Position numbers and translations under genes: made by a program. Shown one piece after another: positions 54,801 through 57,957 of a stretch of DNA of 64,000 nucleotides. The DNA lies in NCBI GenBank assembly GCA_963585895.1, contig CAUZXS010005810.1:121001-185000 (forward strand). Direction: 5' to 3'. How positions within the stretch are numbered: the first letter of the stretch is position 1; each line of letters begins with the position of its first letter. Below the pieces are notes generated by a model, which was not told the origin of the DNA, made no database searches, and worked only from the letters and a program-made list of their open reading frames with translations. This DNA is from Sepioteuthis lessoniana (Eukaryota; Mollusca; Cephalopoda; Myopsida; Loliginidae).

Positions 54801-57236
54801 TTTTTGGCGGGGGGCAACAATAACATTTGTATATTTCTTAATTTCAAACTGTATTCTGATGTTCTGGCTGAAGATTCTGAGTATACCAAAATTTCTGATT
54901 CATTTTTATTTCTAGACAAACTTTTCAAGTTTATTCATATACATTAGGTGGTTGAGTTTTTGTCTGTTTCATTATTTATTACATGGTTTTTGCAGATTCA
55001 TATTACATGAAAAATAATTTTACAAGATTAACTGAGTAGATTTAGGTTGAATCTCAAGCTATATTGATTTTACAAGATGAAACATTTCATTAGATATATA
55101 TTGAATAGCTATTGTCAGAATACAATGTGCATTTGTCTTTTATATTATTTCATTCATTTTTTTTTTGCTTTTTTTATATTTGTTACTTATAGGATTGGCC
55201 TATAATGATGACAGAGAAGATACCCTAGAGGTTGATGAGACTATTTCAAGCACTGTAGATCCTTGTGAAAGTGGGTCTTCATGGAGCTATCGCCTACCAC
55301 CTTCTTTGTCCCAACAATTTGTCTCTCTACCTTACCAAAACCTACAGAAAACACCAGCAAAAAGTCCCACCAATTCTGCTACTTCATCTCCAAAAACATC
55401 AGAAAAAGTAAGCTTTAATCTTTAAGTATTTAATTGCAATAAATTTTCCAGTGAACAGAGCCTTGGGCTAAAAACATTTCTACTGTGGTTTGATATTGTA
55501 CCTGGTAAATTTATTGCTGGTAAATTATTTGTGGCTCAACTCCTATTTTAATAATTGCTTTTAAGAATTTAGTAAAAAGAGCTTTGGAATTAGGTTTAGG
55601 GAAACTATATATTAAATGCAATCAATCCGATTCAATGAATTTACCTGTGATAAATTTACCATACAATTTATCATTGATGAATTTACCACACAGTGAATGT
55701 ACCGTAGAATCATTTGAAATCATATGAATTTTGTTTATTCTTGGCTGATTGATGTCTGAGTCAAGTTACAGCTACAAGTATTGCTGTCACACCTAATATT
55801 ATTTTTTAATTGCCATCTTATTTGTTAGTGCTATCAGTGTAAGTTCACCAAAATAAAAGGCATTATGTTGCCTTCGTAAACAGTATTTCTTACAAAGAAA
55901 ACTGAATAATTTGCAAAAACAGTCTTTTATTCTGTATCTAAATGCTAGTGATGTCAGAAAAAAAATTATGTCAGACTTTTTTATATTTTGGCATCATTAA
56001 AACTTTATATCTTTCTAGAACTTCATTGAAAAAATGTTGCCCACTTCTACAATGAAATTAGCTAAATTGATGTTTGCTTGTTTCTTTTTAAAATTTGTTA
56101 TTCTGGAAAAAATTGCAACAAAGCTGATTTAAAAAAGCAGAAAGTCTACAAAAAATCAATTTTCATAAATCTCCTTTTCTAATTTTATTTTTTCATTGAT
56201 CTTTCAATGTTGTTCTTTTGGTTCAATGTTATTTGCTGGGATGACCCAAAGATTTTGCAATACTTTGGTAATGTTAGGCACAATTCAGCAAGTCCAGTTA
56301 CTTGTGGATTCAAAATTCATGCTTTTAGATCTACCTAACCTTGCTTGATCATTGATGTTCTTGCAGCTTGAGCAAAATTTCTTCAACAATTTTGTTACTG
56401 TACTGTGATCAACTGCACTTTTACTTTTTGCATAACAACTCACCCTAGTAATCTGATGATAATTGATGCAATTAAGTTTTAATTAAAGATTATAGTGCAT
56501 TCAAGATTAATAATAAAACATGGTCTTAAAACTTTTGTTTTCAGCTCCAATTACACACCGAACACCCCTTTAAATTTTGGAAGAGTAATTTCAAGACATT
56601 GAGAGGAAAGGGTTATACTCAGGAAAATAATGATTCTCAAAGATTGTTTCAAAAGCAGTTGATTGTAACTTAATCAACTACTTATGCCTTAAAGTCTGGT
56701 TTTGGTAGTTTCGATTCTGATTACTCACAGACTCTACGAGTGGGCAATTAAAAAGTATATGCAGTACTAAGTTCATGTAAATTTTTTTTTGTAACAAACC
56801 CAAATTGTCATCTTAAGCTGAAATGAAAACAACCACCAATTATATCAAAATTGTTTGTTTGCTTAAAACATAAGTGAAAATCTTCTGTTACTGTCTGATT
56901 AATTAATCAGTTTATCTTTAATATCTGATTAACCCTTTTGTTAATTAGAAATAACAGTAGTTAATGTATTTTATAATACTGTAAGTGAAAATTACCCACT
57001 CTAATGATAATCCTCTATTATTTTTTTTTATTCTTTGACCAATTGCATTTTTTGAAAAAAGTTTACTATTTTCATTTCATTTTTCCTATATACTTACATA
57101 GTTTTTGACTTTTAATGATTTGCTTGCATTTTAGGATGAAGAAGCAGGAAGAAGAGAAAAACTGCAACAAAAATTGGCTCTAGAAGAACAAAAGAAAGCA
57201 GAAAAATTGAAGAAGAAACGAAAACTTGCCTTATAG
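9185..57236 (+). CDS. NHEJ1: XLF/Cernunnos non-homologous end-joining factor (7 coding exons, spliced)
   Basis: XLF is a nuclear homodimer that with XRCC4 and DNA ligase IV bridges and joins broken DNA ends. Exons: 9185-9517, 12626-12823, 14667-14805, 17298-17359, 24455-24575, 55193-55407 and 57135-57236; all introns GT-AG and phases consistent (0,0,1,0,1,0). The 389-residue product aligns over the head domain (residues 78-177, with TDLSHFWYE, RLQELNPNLEAP and LAGFPFCW matching human XLF blocks), the coiled coil (about 185-225; KDKEIENYKAQG versus [12 protein letters not shown]) and the following PFDE...F and QDLY blocks. It ends in basic KKKRKLAL, where vertebrates have the Ku-binding motif. 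The ~75-residue N-terminal extension and longer disordered tail make it larger than human (299). Start chosen at the first ATG after an acceptor. Confidence 0.93.
10633..11399 (+). mobile_element. Solo LTR (family L, copy 3) in NHEJ1 intron 1
   Basis: A 767-bp block beginning TATAGGACTTTACACTCC and ending CACTCCTAC. It matches copies at 2799-3571 and 4923-5498. Flanks read TGTCT (10628-10632) and AGTCT (11400-11404), a target duplication with one change. It shares caaagatggcggacgct, the CACGTG segment, and ttttctataaatacgtc. A CA-rich simple repeat is at 11061-11086. Same orientation as NHEJ1, so its promoter-like or polyadenylation signals could affect the gene. Confidence 0.85.
11870..12085 (-). 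repeat. Interspersed repeat R, copy 3 (minus)
   Basis: On the minus strand reads atagatgggacctta-taggtactgccactcc, gggcttgggagtaat, actggaacctcaacacctgat, in the same order as the copies at 7614 and 8030. More diverged than those two. Confidence 0.6.
12626..12823 (+). other. NHEJ1: NHEJ1 coding exon 2 (residues 112-177)
   Basis: Acceptor ttttcag, donor ATG|gtaagt, 198 nt, phase 0 to 0. Encodes the second half of the head domain, including ELNPNLEAP and SDLAGFPFCW. In human XLF the aligned SELSGLPFYW contains Leu115, the key XRCC4 contact; here the aligned residue is Phe162. Confidence 0.93.
12845..14411 (-). mobile_element. Mariner derivative (family M, copy A), split by an LTR-like insertion
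   Basis: Ends carry the family inverted repeat (consensus CTNGGGTGAGTCAAAA, then TTTTGCAATATTTTGGTA) and are flanked by TA (12843-12844 and 14412-14413). The minus strand keeps a piece of the transposase N-terminal DNA-binding region (13111-12920: VDHSSETRWLKKFCLGC). The rest of the transposase is missing. An unrelated block (about 13170-14213) sits in the middle. It lies only 21 bp past the exon 2 donor. Confidence 0.8.
13170..14213 (+). mobile_element. Putative solo LTR inserted in mariner copy A
   Basis: The mariner derivative is interrupted between two copies of CTTATA (near 13164-13169 and 14214-14219 by inspection), a plausible target duplication. The insert has a higher GC centre, a TATA-like cataaaag near 13751, and aataaa followed by a GT-rich run near 14005-14030, an LTR-like layout of promoter and polyadenylation signal. 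Starts close to TGTAACAC. No paired LTR or internal genes. Confidence 0.45.
14667..14805 (+). other. NHEJ1: NHEJ1 coding exon 3 (residues 178-224)
   Basis: Acceptor tttttag, donor AAAAA|gtgagc, 139 nt ending in phase 1. Encodes the long dimerising coiled coil, with LYRRQKELIQIITEKDKEIENYKAQG aligned to human [22 protein letters not shown] in pattern. Confidence 0.93.
14875..16155 (-). mobile_element. Nearly complete mariner transposon in NHEJ1 intron 3
   Basis: Inverted terminal repeats: left acacatcactcgaaatagtc (14875 on) and, at the right end, gtcctgggacttattgagtg... ending at 16155. The left end follows TA; the right flank is CA, one change from TA. Length about 1.28 kb equals a full mariner. 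It contains one long transposase frame on the minus strand. It sits 69 bp past the exon 3 donor. Confidence 0.9.
14940..16007 (-). pseudogene. Mariner transposase, almost intact
   Basis: A 332-codon frame (16007-15009) with the mariner HTH region, WVPRLLT, the first catalytic Asp in MDETWIHYF, the second in FHQDNAQCH and the third in YSPDLAPSDYWLF; exactly 34 residues separate the last two (D34D). All three catalytic residues are present. Two defects: no ATG (the frame begins with GTG preceded by a stop; next Met is residue 26), and a TAA at 15009 cutting about 22 residues, after which the frame continues to 14940. Irritans-type by similarity of the conserved blocks. It cuts and pastes DNA into TA sites when active. 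Confidence 0.9.
16200..16416 (-). repeat. MITE-like repeat T (copy 1), with repeated gtaaattta motifs
   Basis: Multiple copies of ggtaaatt or its complement at both ends (aggtaaattcacagtaaatt; ccaatgaatttaccc). The centre (ctttgaccttaaccctt..., taattgctttcaagaattta in the complement) matches repeats at 23520-23760 and 55500-55705. Non-coding and AT-rich. Confidence 0.6.
17298..17359 (+). other. NHEJ1: NHEJ1 coding exon 4 (residues 224-244)
   Basis: Only 62 nt: acceptor attattccag, donor ctcag|gtatgt. Encodes NLTTVPFDEIVFEQSM, aligned to the human block RLKTEPFEENSFLEQFM just after the coiled coil. Phase 1 to 0 matches neighbours. Confidence 0.92.
17592..18005 (+). repeat. Gypsy 5' LTR
   Basis: Near-copy of 21157-21569. 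Has catgtctca(t/c)gtgcaaa, a TATA-like gcataaaagc, and the stretch gtgtgtctgtgattgc. Ends in ttcttca before an attttggcgattatgg segment, the usual gypsy leader in this family. Confidence 0.9.
18013..18680 (+). pseudogene. Gypsy gag remnant
   Basis: Starts KVRIKSDIIKPFSSEGDVVGWLKIVRLVARLQ..., a gag N-terminus typical of this gypsy clade, then LYLEGDALALY. The frame breaks near 18225; the continuation (LKEAFTDDTFTAYRKLT-like) is in another frame. A degenerate zinc knuckle beginning CYRCK is near 18590. Non-functional. Confidence 0.8.
18725..18812 (+). pseudogene. Gypsy aspartic protease remnant
   Basis: A short frame reads VANIYVDGMQCSVLIDTGCS then stop. The DTG motif with preceding hydrophobic strands is the retropepsin active site. 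A LLLGIDAI block at about 18970 marks the C-terminal half in a shifted frame. Confidence 0.7.
19680..20110 (+). pseudogene. Gypsy RNase H remnant
   Basis: Reads LNVWVDVSSLAIGVALERHE, then INLIELDVILKGVSLALQW and MKTDSVCMYHWVSDTLTGRA, matching gypsy RNase H blocks, with at least three stop codons between them. The RT palm and fingers expected upstream are not recognisable apart from short pieces in 19300-19650, so most of RT is deleted or scrambled. Confidence 0.75.
20240..20960 (+). pseudogene. Gypsy integrase remnant
   Basis: Zinc-region end CEECQLIDPAPVHWEK at about 20255, core start NWQRLGMDI...LTDCG (first Asp), second Asp region LLMDDDSAFCSRKFKAF near 20495, then NGIAECCHHTVNRIAARMHC with the last catalytic glutamate region. 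At least two in-frame stops. The C-terminal tail is recognisable to about 20960 (VTKIISLQSFLVDRIPRH). Confidence 0.8.
21157..21569 (+). repeat. Gypsy 3' LTR
   Basis: Begins TGTAATGAGAAATGACTC, ends cttttttctaca, and is followed by the target duplication AAAAC. Aligns along its whole length with 17592-18005. Confidence 0.9.
21580..22620 (+). other. Degenerate retroelement-like stretch, unassigned
   Basis: Lysine/asparagine/threonine-rich frames appear in all three + frames with many stops (for example 22100-22321). Low G and frequent 'aaac' on the + strand suggest a decayed non-LTR element, but I recognise no domain. A (GT)n run follows at 22642-22660. Confidence 0.3.
22664..22725 (+). repeat. 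SINE-type 3' end (motif G), copy
   Basis: agatttggcatcaaataat...gggttaata-ggccattaaac, the same ~55-bp motif as at 44635-44690, 44878-44932, 54217-54274 and weaker at 12217, 37256 and 59843. The GGCAT...ATGCC halves can form a hairpin, a usual 3' recognition feature of LINE-mobilised SINEs. Confidence 0.55.
23271..23364. mobile_element. 94-bp MITE (family W, copy 1)
   Basis: Flanked by TA (23269-23270, 23365-23366). Terminal inverted repeats tgagggtggattgaaaagtt and, at the other end, gtgaacttttcagctaacct. No coding content. Another member is at 32115-32301. Mariner-type ends. Confidence 0.75.
23520..23760 (+). repeat. MITE-like repeat T (copy 2)
   Basis: cacaggtaaattattcatgg..., agctgttaagaatttaatgag, gttaaggttttggttagag, ...gaatttacccataataaatttacc. 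Same order of blocks as 55500-55705 and as the complement of 16200-16416. Confidence 0.6.
24455..24575 (+). other. NHEJ1: NHEJ1 coding exon 5 (residues 245-285)
   Basis: Acceptor ttattttag, donor ACCTG|gtaagt, 121 nt, ends in phase 1. Encodes EFEDNVKLLG...GQDLYQDIMTKYTWLHKC; GQDLY aligns with LQDLY of human XLF, marking the end of the conserved stalk. Confidence 0.92.
24703..24744 (+). other. NHEJ1: Candidate 42-nt NHEJ1 exon 5b
   Basis: Acceptor tctacactctag ends at 24702 and a donor AATG|gtttgt follows. Using it keeps phase 1 on both sides and adds 14 residues (DKSSIKEVELPEKN before the shared Gly), coding-like in composition and without stops. The upstream intron would be 127 bp. The donor is weaker than others (T at +3 and +4). 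It could be a cassette exon or a constitutive small exon I cannot prove. Confidence 0.45.
25216..25565 (-). repeat. Gypsy (deleted) LTR, left
   Basis: About 350 bp, paired with 26446-26755. Contains acctgttttttaaa and ctgtataaaaaaggcag on the + strand. Direct orientation relative to its partner. Confidence 0.75.
25686..26430 (-). pseudogene. Gypsy integrase fragment
   Basis: 25937-25686 encodes WKTGTVNELISPQLVSVDRVPHHVRDL, the integrase C-terminal domain block of this gypsy clade. Upstream on the minus strand, broken frames give DSATVIKCLDSIFLESSPTEKILLDNATAF, the core region before the second aspartate. Many stops. Confidence 0.7.
26446..26755 (-). repeat. Gypsy (deleted) LTR, right
   Basis: Aligns with 25216-25565 along most of its length, with small indels (for example in the aatgctct repeats). 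Confidence 0.75.
27190..27894 (-). mobile_element. Mariner derivative (family M, copy B) carrying an RTE tail
   Basis: Ends CTACGGTGAGTCAAAATTTT and, reversed, CCGGAGTGAATC, flanked by TA (27188-27189, 27895-27896). The interior matches copies C, D and E but is interrupted by the LINE fragment at about 27508-27718. Confidence 0.8.
27508..27718 (+). mobile_element. 5'-truncated RTE-like LINE tail
   Basis: Encodes RDELISDVLLWTPTHGHAKAGQPARTYIQQLCEDTGCCPEELPEAMNDRKEWRERVRDI, the extreme C-terminus of the LINE at 48250-49605, and ends in gatgatgatgatga, the (ATG)n tail of the family. Severe 5' truncation is usual for target-primed reverse transcription. Confidence 0.85.
28120..28345 (+). mobile_element. 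tRNA-derived SINE (family S), diverged copy
   Basis: Contains an RNA polymerase III B-box-like ccaagttcaaatcctag and a body ending in ctttaaccttggtcaggcag...aaaaactctgaatttaaagcc, shared with 42610-42860, 49818-50096 and 51510-51690. The A box region is only weakly matched. Confidence 0.6.
28972..29215 (+). mobile_element. Possible short solo LTR
   Basis: Starts TGTAATAAATGTCATGTG, has a TATA-like actatataaacactc near 29078 and an aataaaatg near 29172, ending close to gacaaactctgttc. The layout resembles a short LTR, but there is no second copy in the window and no clear target duplication. Confidence 0.25.
29982..30047. repeat. (AT)n microsatellite, ~33 repeats
   Basis: Uninterrupted alternating AT over about 66 bp. 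Other AT runs are at 31333-31366, 45844-45890, 59219-59250 and 59416-59437. Confidence 0.95.
31404..31945 (-). mobile_element. Mariner derivative (family M, copy C)
   Basis: 542 bp flanked by TA (31402-31403, 31946-31947). Ends gtagggtcaatcaaaggttt and, reversed, ctagggtaagtcaaga. The interior keeps the same truncated minus-strand transposase N-terminus (degenerate here). Confidence 0.85.
32115..32301. mobile_element. 187-bp MITE (family W, copy 2)
   Basis: Flanked by TA (32113-32114, 32302-32303). Inverted ends tggatggactgaaaagttca and tatgaacttttcaaccaact. The interior includes LEEVCKLLEKL-like codons that may be a scrap of transposase. Confidence 0.75.
33050..33622 (+). mobile_element. 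RTE-like LINE 3' fragment, decayed
   Basis: Encodes TTIWKSDLFDQMKPEFFQA, then LLYGCTIWTLRK, KKLDGNYIRMLHSVLNKSWKQH, colinear with the LINE at 48250-49605. Ends in gatgatgatgata. Several stops and indels. Confidence 0.85.
33948..34512 (-). mobile_element. Mariner derivative (family M, copy D)
   Basis: 565 bp flanked by TA (33946-33947, 34513-34514); ends cttgggtgagtcaaaagttt and, reversed, caaaggggagtcaaaa. The minus strand keeps VDHSRATRWFKKFCLGH...QVRSERPKTIDSETMFHVIKA, the mariner paired HTH region, then is truncated. Confidence 0.85.
35082..35613 (-). mobile_element. Tc1-like derivative directly upstream of the zinc-finger exon
   Basis: 532 bp with inverted ends cagtattggacaaaaaaaaa and ttttttgtctaatactg, flanked by TA (35080-35081, 35614-35615). 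The CAGTATTGGACAAAA end is typical of Tc1 elements. No catalytic transposase motif was found in the interior. It ends 83 bp before the zinc-finger exon. Confidence 0.8.
35696..36558 (+). CDS. C2H2 zinc-finger terminal exon inside NHEJ1 intron 5
   Basis: Open frame of 287 codons to TAG at 36556-36558, with no ATG near its start; acceptor ttatttccactgtag at 35695. An acidic stretch (EELSASVEQEEVIQVEKVEIDEEQ) is followed by six fingers: starts at 35833 (C-x2-C-x12-H-x4-H), 36073, 36160, 36241 (C2HC), 36340, 36424 (C2HC). A Pro/Ser/Gln linker separates fingers 1 and 2. Fingers suggest nucleic-acid binding. The open frame extends 5' to 35557, but that part is polypyrimidine and Tc1 terminal repeat, not coding. 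It is either the last exon of a nested gene whose upstream exons I cannot find, or an alternative last exon of NHEJ1 (same phase 1). Confidence 0.75.
37249..37254 (+). terminator. Candidate polyadenylation signal for the zinc-finger transcript
   Basis: AATAAA in cactaaataaaccatgg, about 690 bp after the zinc-finger stop codon. Other AATAAA-like sites exist further on, so the assignment is tentative. Confidence 0.3.
38144..39013 (-). mobile_element. Decayed mariner (third family)
   Basis: Ends tgtgggtcattcaattaata and, reversed, tgagggtcattcaataaagg; right end followed by TA. The minus strand reads FGWEQQPHPYILDLVPSKNF...SSNDEVKSFVNKWLKTQFKDF, the mariner C-terminus around the last catalytic Asp (the motif is eroded). 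870 bp, so about a third is deleted. Confidence 0.75.
39101..39543 (+). mobile_element. Decayed mariner fragment (fourth family)
   Basis: Left end caaggtttgatcaaaaagta tcaagact preceded by TA; right end agtcttgatacttgttg in inverted order. Within it, PYSPDLTSCDFVFL resembles the last catalytic motif of a mariner transposase. Heavy decay. Confidence 0.6.
41349..41410. other. (CA)n run next to a transposon-like end
   Basis: (CA)n at 41349-41366 followed by ctgggtgtcccaaaaatgta tacagac, the kind of terminal sequence seen in Tc1/mariner elements ('GGGTGTCCCAAAA'). No matching inverted end was found nearby. Confidence 0.3.
41700..41885 (-). mobile_element. RTE-like LINE tail, strongly decayed (minus)
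   Basis: The stretch gtttttgctgatcagccaac-actggtgtgtccatg matches 45447-45478 nearly base for base; both are reverse copies of the LINE C-terminal coding end. No (ATG)n tail remains. Confidence 0.55.
42319..42589 (-). mobile_element. tRNA-derived SINE with 13-bp target duplication
   Basis: Flanked by TTTCAATAAATAA on both sides (42306-42318 and 42590-42602). On the minus strand the head (about 42576-42508) has an A box tggcctagttgg, a strong T-arm cctgggttcaatcccagg with B box ggttcaatccc, and ends in a 200-bp unrelated body. The acceptor stem does not pair, so it is not a tRNA gene. Its body (gtacttgacacctccttgct, ggtcgccctcgactatgg) is not shared with the other SINEs here. Confidence 0.9.
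42610..42860 (+). mobile_element. tRNA-derived SINE (family S), next to another SINE
   Basis: B-box-like ccaagttcaaatcctgg, then ggataaatagtagggttgac, ctttaacattggtatgtgg, aaattcaaacccatttaact and gcagagaggttggataaata, the same order as 51510-51690. Inserted a few bases from the previous SINE. Confidence 0.7.
43081..43632 (+). mobile_element. Mariner derivative (family M, copy E)
   Basis: 552 bp; ends ctagagttaatcaaaagttt and, reversed, gaagatgagtcaaaag. In this copy the coding direction is plus: VDHSTVSNQIVQEILCKL is visible around 43340. It is the only family M copy in + orientation. Confidence 0.8.
44635..44690 (+). repeat. SINE-type 3' end (motif G), copy
   Basis: ggatttggcattaaataacatacaaaggttaatat..., followed by aaccaaccaacc. 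A second copy follows at 44878-44932 (ggatttggcattaaataact...gttgatatgccattaaacc). Confidence 0.6.
44878..44932 (+). repeat. SINE-type 3' end (motif G), copy
   Basis: Close copy of the motif 240 bp upstream, with GGCAT and ATGCC halves intact, ending in attaaaccaaataatcaaac. Confidence 0.6.
45298..45640 (-). mobile_element. RTE-like LINE fragment with internal deletion (minus)
   Basis: On the minus strand the piece starts in the RT catalytic region (ITYADDLSLLANAPAQA), then jumps to the C-terminal block (DELISNVLLWTPIHG-like) and ends in atgatgatgat. The region between these blocks in the intact element (about 450 bp) is missing. Confidence 0.75.
46347..46392 (-). ncRNA. Hammerhead-ribozyme-like motif in the Penelope-like element
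   Basis: Minus strand order: AGTC (stem I, 46392-46389), TTGAAGA (core; consensus CUGANGA), GGTT...AACC (stem II), GAAA, a palindromic hairpin CACTATAGTG (stem III), TC cleavage site, GACT (stem I partner, 46350-46347). Stem I, II and III all pair. Differences from an ideal motif: C3 is T, and one extra T sits at the base of stem II, so activity is doubtful. Short stem III is typical of Penelope-associated hammerheads. Confidence 0.6.
46674..47312 (-). pseudogene. Penelope-like GIY-YIG endonuclease (N-terminally truncated polyprotein)
   Basis: Uninterrupted 212-codon frame. Residues about 128-205 match the Penelope endonuclease: VYCISCKNCKLKYIGETSWNLHIHL.EH, ...NALFQHISQSNHNFDF, RLRRILEAAAIS. 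The GIY-like and IGET motifs and the CxxC-like zinc pair are present. The arginine usually found before xLxEH is His, which may inactivate the nuclease. The N-terminal ~100 residues correspond to the RT tail (PPARFITLPNSSFSH). Confidence 0.8.
48180..48200. repeat. (CA)n microsatellite
   Basis: About ten CA units next to the 5' end of the LINE fragment. Other simple repeats: (GT)n 22642-22660, poly-T 43021-43049, (CT)n 6009-6035 and 35029-35045. Confidence 0.9.
48250..49605 (+). mobile_element. RTE-like non-LTR retrotransposon, 5'-truncated
   Basis: Encodes the RT domain through the C-terminus and ends in gatatgatgatgatg, a (ATG)n-type tail. Shared ends with four other fragments (27508-27718, 33050-33622, 41700-41885, 45298-45640). 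Truncated within RT at its 5' end near a CA repeat; the endonuclease domain is missing. It is richer in GC and better conserved than the other copies, so probably the youngest. Confidence 0.9.
48270..49597 (+). pseudogene. RTE-like reverse transcriptase, C-terminal two thirds
   Basis: RT motifs in order: KNY.GITLTSIAAKIYNALL, NQNGFRRNRSTTSQI, LIFVDFTKAFDSIHR (first Asp), GVLQGDTLAPYLFI, YADDIAILANTPD (catalytic YADD), FTYLGSSVES, then LLYGCTTWTL, RHAGHCWRSRDELIRDVLLW. Only two stops break it: at about 48330 (where an Arg is expected) and at 49190. No frameshift noticed. Confidence 0.9.
49818..50096 (-). mobile_element. tRNA-derived SINE (family S), minus
   Basis: On the minus strand: tgatgtaatggttattgtcg (A-box region), gagttcaaatcctggacc (B box), ctatgggtaaatagtagggc, aggttcttcagccttggtga, ctctgaattcaaacctgtta. 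The best preserved head of this family in the window. Confidence 0.8.
50478..50620 (-). repeat. Interspersed repeat R, copy 4 (minus)
   Basis: Minus strand: aaagctccagaggtggagct, ccatcagattatttaatgtc, ttgttggcagggtcttatcc, gtgtattctacagccccagc. Matches the second half of the unit at 8030-8262. Confidence 0.65.
50679..51013 (+). repeat. Long direct repeat D, copy 1
   Basis: About 335 bp beginning agcttctttggtatgtgaga with GA-rich run and ending ggtgcatcctgttcaggga. The partner is at 53626-53968. Both lie next to pieces of repeat R, so D and R may be parts of one larger family. Confidence 0.75.
51510..51690 (+). mobile_element. SINE (family S) 3' half
   Basis: ccctccagctatgggtaaat, agtaggacggactaggttct, ggcaactagtctaggagaag, ctctgaattcaaacctgtta, gcggaggggttggtaaatag; no head. 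Reverse complement of the body at 49818-50000. Confidence 0.75.
51840..52930. other. Pyrimidine-rich stretch without genes
   Basis: The + strand from about 52080 to 52740 is dominated by T and C (runs of tttttc, cttttt). The open frames there are Phe/Ser/Leu-rich low-complexity and not coding. It lies between the two D repeats. Confidence 0.6.
52934..53160. repeat. Minisatellite, 64-bp unit, 3.5 copies
   Basis: Units begin at about 52934, 52999, 53062 and 53126. Each holds ccaxxxxagg-ggaccttcac, aacctggtctggcc and actagxacctcaaaaat. Regular period with moderate divergence. Confidence 0.8.
53626..53968 (+). repeat. Long direct repeat D, copy 2
   Basis: Same order of blocks as 50679-51013: GA-rich run, gttatcttcaagaccctac, caactggaggccactgtggg, gcctccaactgactcggacc, aaccatgtgacttttctgct. 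Followed by a piece of repeat R (minus, 53965-54025). Confidence 0.75.
54217..54274 (+). repeat. SINE-type 3' end (motif G), copy
   Basis: ggatttggcattaaataacc, ggttgatatgccataaaacc, then caaccaaac. A weaker version is at 59843-59885. Confidence 0.6.
55193..55407 (+). other. NHEJ1: NHEJ1 coding exon 6 (residues 285-356)
   Basis: Acceptor ttacttatag, donor GAAAAA|gtaagc, 215 nt, phase 1 to 0. Encodes the disordered tail: acidic YNDDREDTLEVDE, then Ser/Pro/Thr-rich sequence with SP motifs (AKSPTNS, TSSPKTS) that could be phosphorylated, as the XLF tail is in vertebrates. Confidence 0.9.
55500..55705 (+). repeat. MITE-like repeat T (copy 3)
   Basis: ctggtaaatttattgctggt, ataattgcttttaagaattt, ggaattaggtttagggaaac, gcaatcaatccgattcaatg, then repeated gaatttacc. 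Same block order as 23520-23760. Confidence 0.65.
56236..56448 (-). mobile_element. Mariner derivative (family M, copy F), very short
   Basis: 213 bp; ends ctgggatgacccaaagattt and, reversed, ctagggtgagtt; TA follows at 56449-56450. It keeps only a scrap of the HTH-coding part on the minus strand. Confidence 0.75.
57135..57236 (+). other. NHEJ1: NHEJ1 last coding exon 7 (residues 357-389)
   Basis: Acceptor gcattttag, stop TAG at 57234-57236. Encodes a highly charged helix (EEAGRREKLQQKLALEEQKKAEKLKKK) ending RKLAL. Position and basic nature equal the vertebrate XLF Ku-binding motif (ends KKPRGLFS in human), though the aromatic residue is missing here. Confidence 0.92.
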
Positions 57237-57302
57237 ATTAGATAAAAGATATCCTAACTTAAATTCAGAAATTCCCCACTTTGTTATTTTTTGCACTCAC
57301 AA

Positions 57303-57308
57303 AATAAA
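57303..57308 (+). terminator. NHEJ1 polyadenylation signal candidate
   Basis: AATAAA 67 bp after the stop codon, followed 15-30 bp later by a T-rich stretch (gatttttgtaatttttcag). A second aataaa is at 57559-57564. The first would give a very short 3' UTR. Confidence 0.5.
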
Positions 57309-57957
57309 TGTTCCATTGATTTTTGTAATTTTTCAGGGTTCCCAGGGGTGTTTTTTTCCCGAAAGATCCTGGAAAAATTGAATTATCTGGGAAAAAATTG
57401 ATGTTATTGTTACAGTTAAAAAAATATACTCTGGATATTTTTAAAATGTATTTAAATATAAATGCGTTTCAAATTTGAGAGTAAATATAAAAGATTATTT
57501 CCCTTGGATTTTGGATTCAATTTTTTATAGTAACCAAAACCTGTGTCTGAAGAATATGAATAAATTATTGTTCATTTACTATTTTTTGTTAGTTTAAAAT
57601 GACACTCTTAATCGAAAAGATAATTTTGACTGAAACTTAAAATATTATTAGGTAAATTGTAAAGGTAAGTATGAGACTTTCAGTCAAAATTTTGCTAAAT
57701 TCAAAATAATGTTTACTTTTCTCTTTTCAACTTATTTATCTAATATTTGTTTAACGTTTTAAATTAATGCTCCTAAATGCTAGTGTACAATAATTTAAGT
57801 AAAGACAAAACTAAGTTGAAATCATTTTTACTTGTTAAAACAAGACCTGAAAGTTATCAAATTTATTTTAACTTTAATATAGGGATTCTTTAGTGAAGAT
57901 GTTTCTGCTAAAAATATTTCTTAGAACAAGGGGTAGTGTTGGTGTAGTGTCAACCAC

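Larger units (their letters stand above)
24745..55192 (+). other. NHEJ1 intron 5, about 30.5 kb
   Basis: By far the longest intron (30.6 kb from 24576 if exon 5b is not used). It holds a gypsy remnant, five or more mariner/Tc1-type elements, RTE pieces, a Penelope-like element, SINEs, AT microsatellites and the zinc-finger exon. Stretches with nothing recognised include 24.75-25.2, 28.35-28.95, 29.25-29.95, 30.1-31.3, 36.7-38.1, 39.55-41.3, 43.65-44.6 and 54.3-55.1 kb. Confidence 0.8.
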
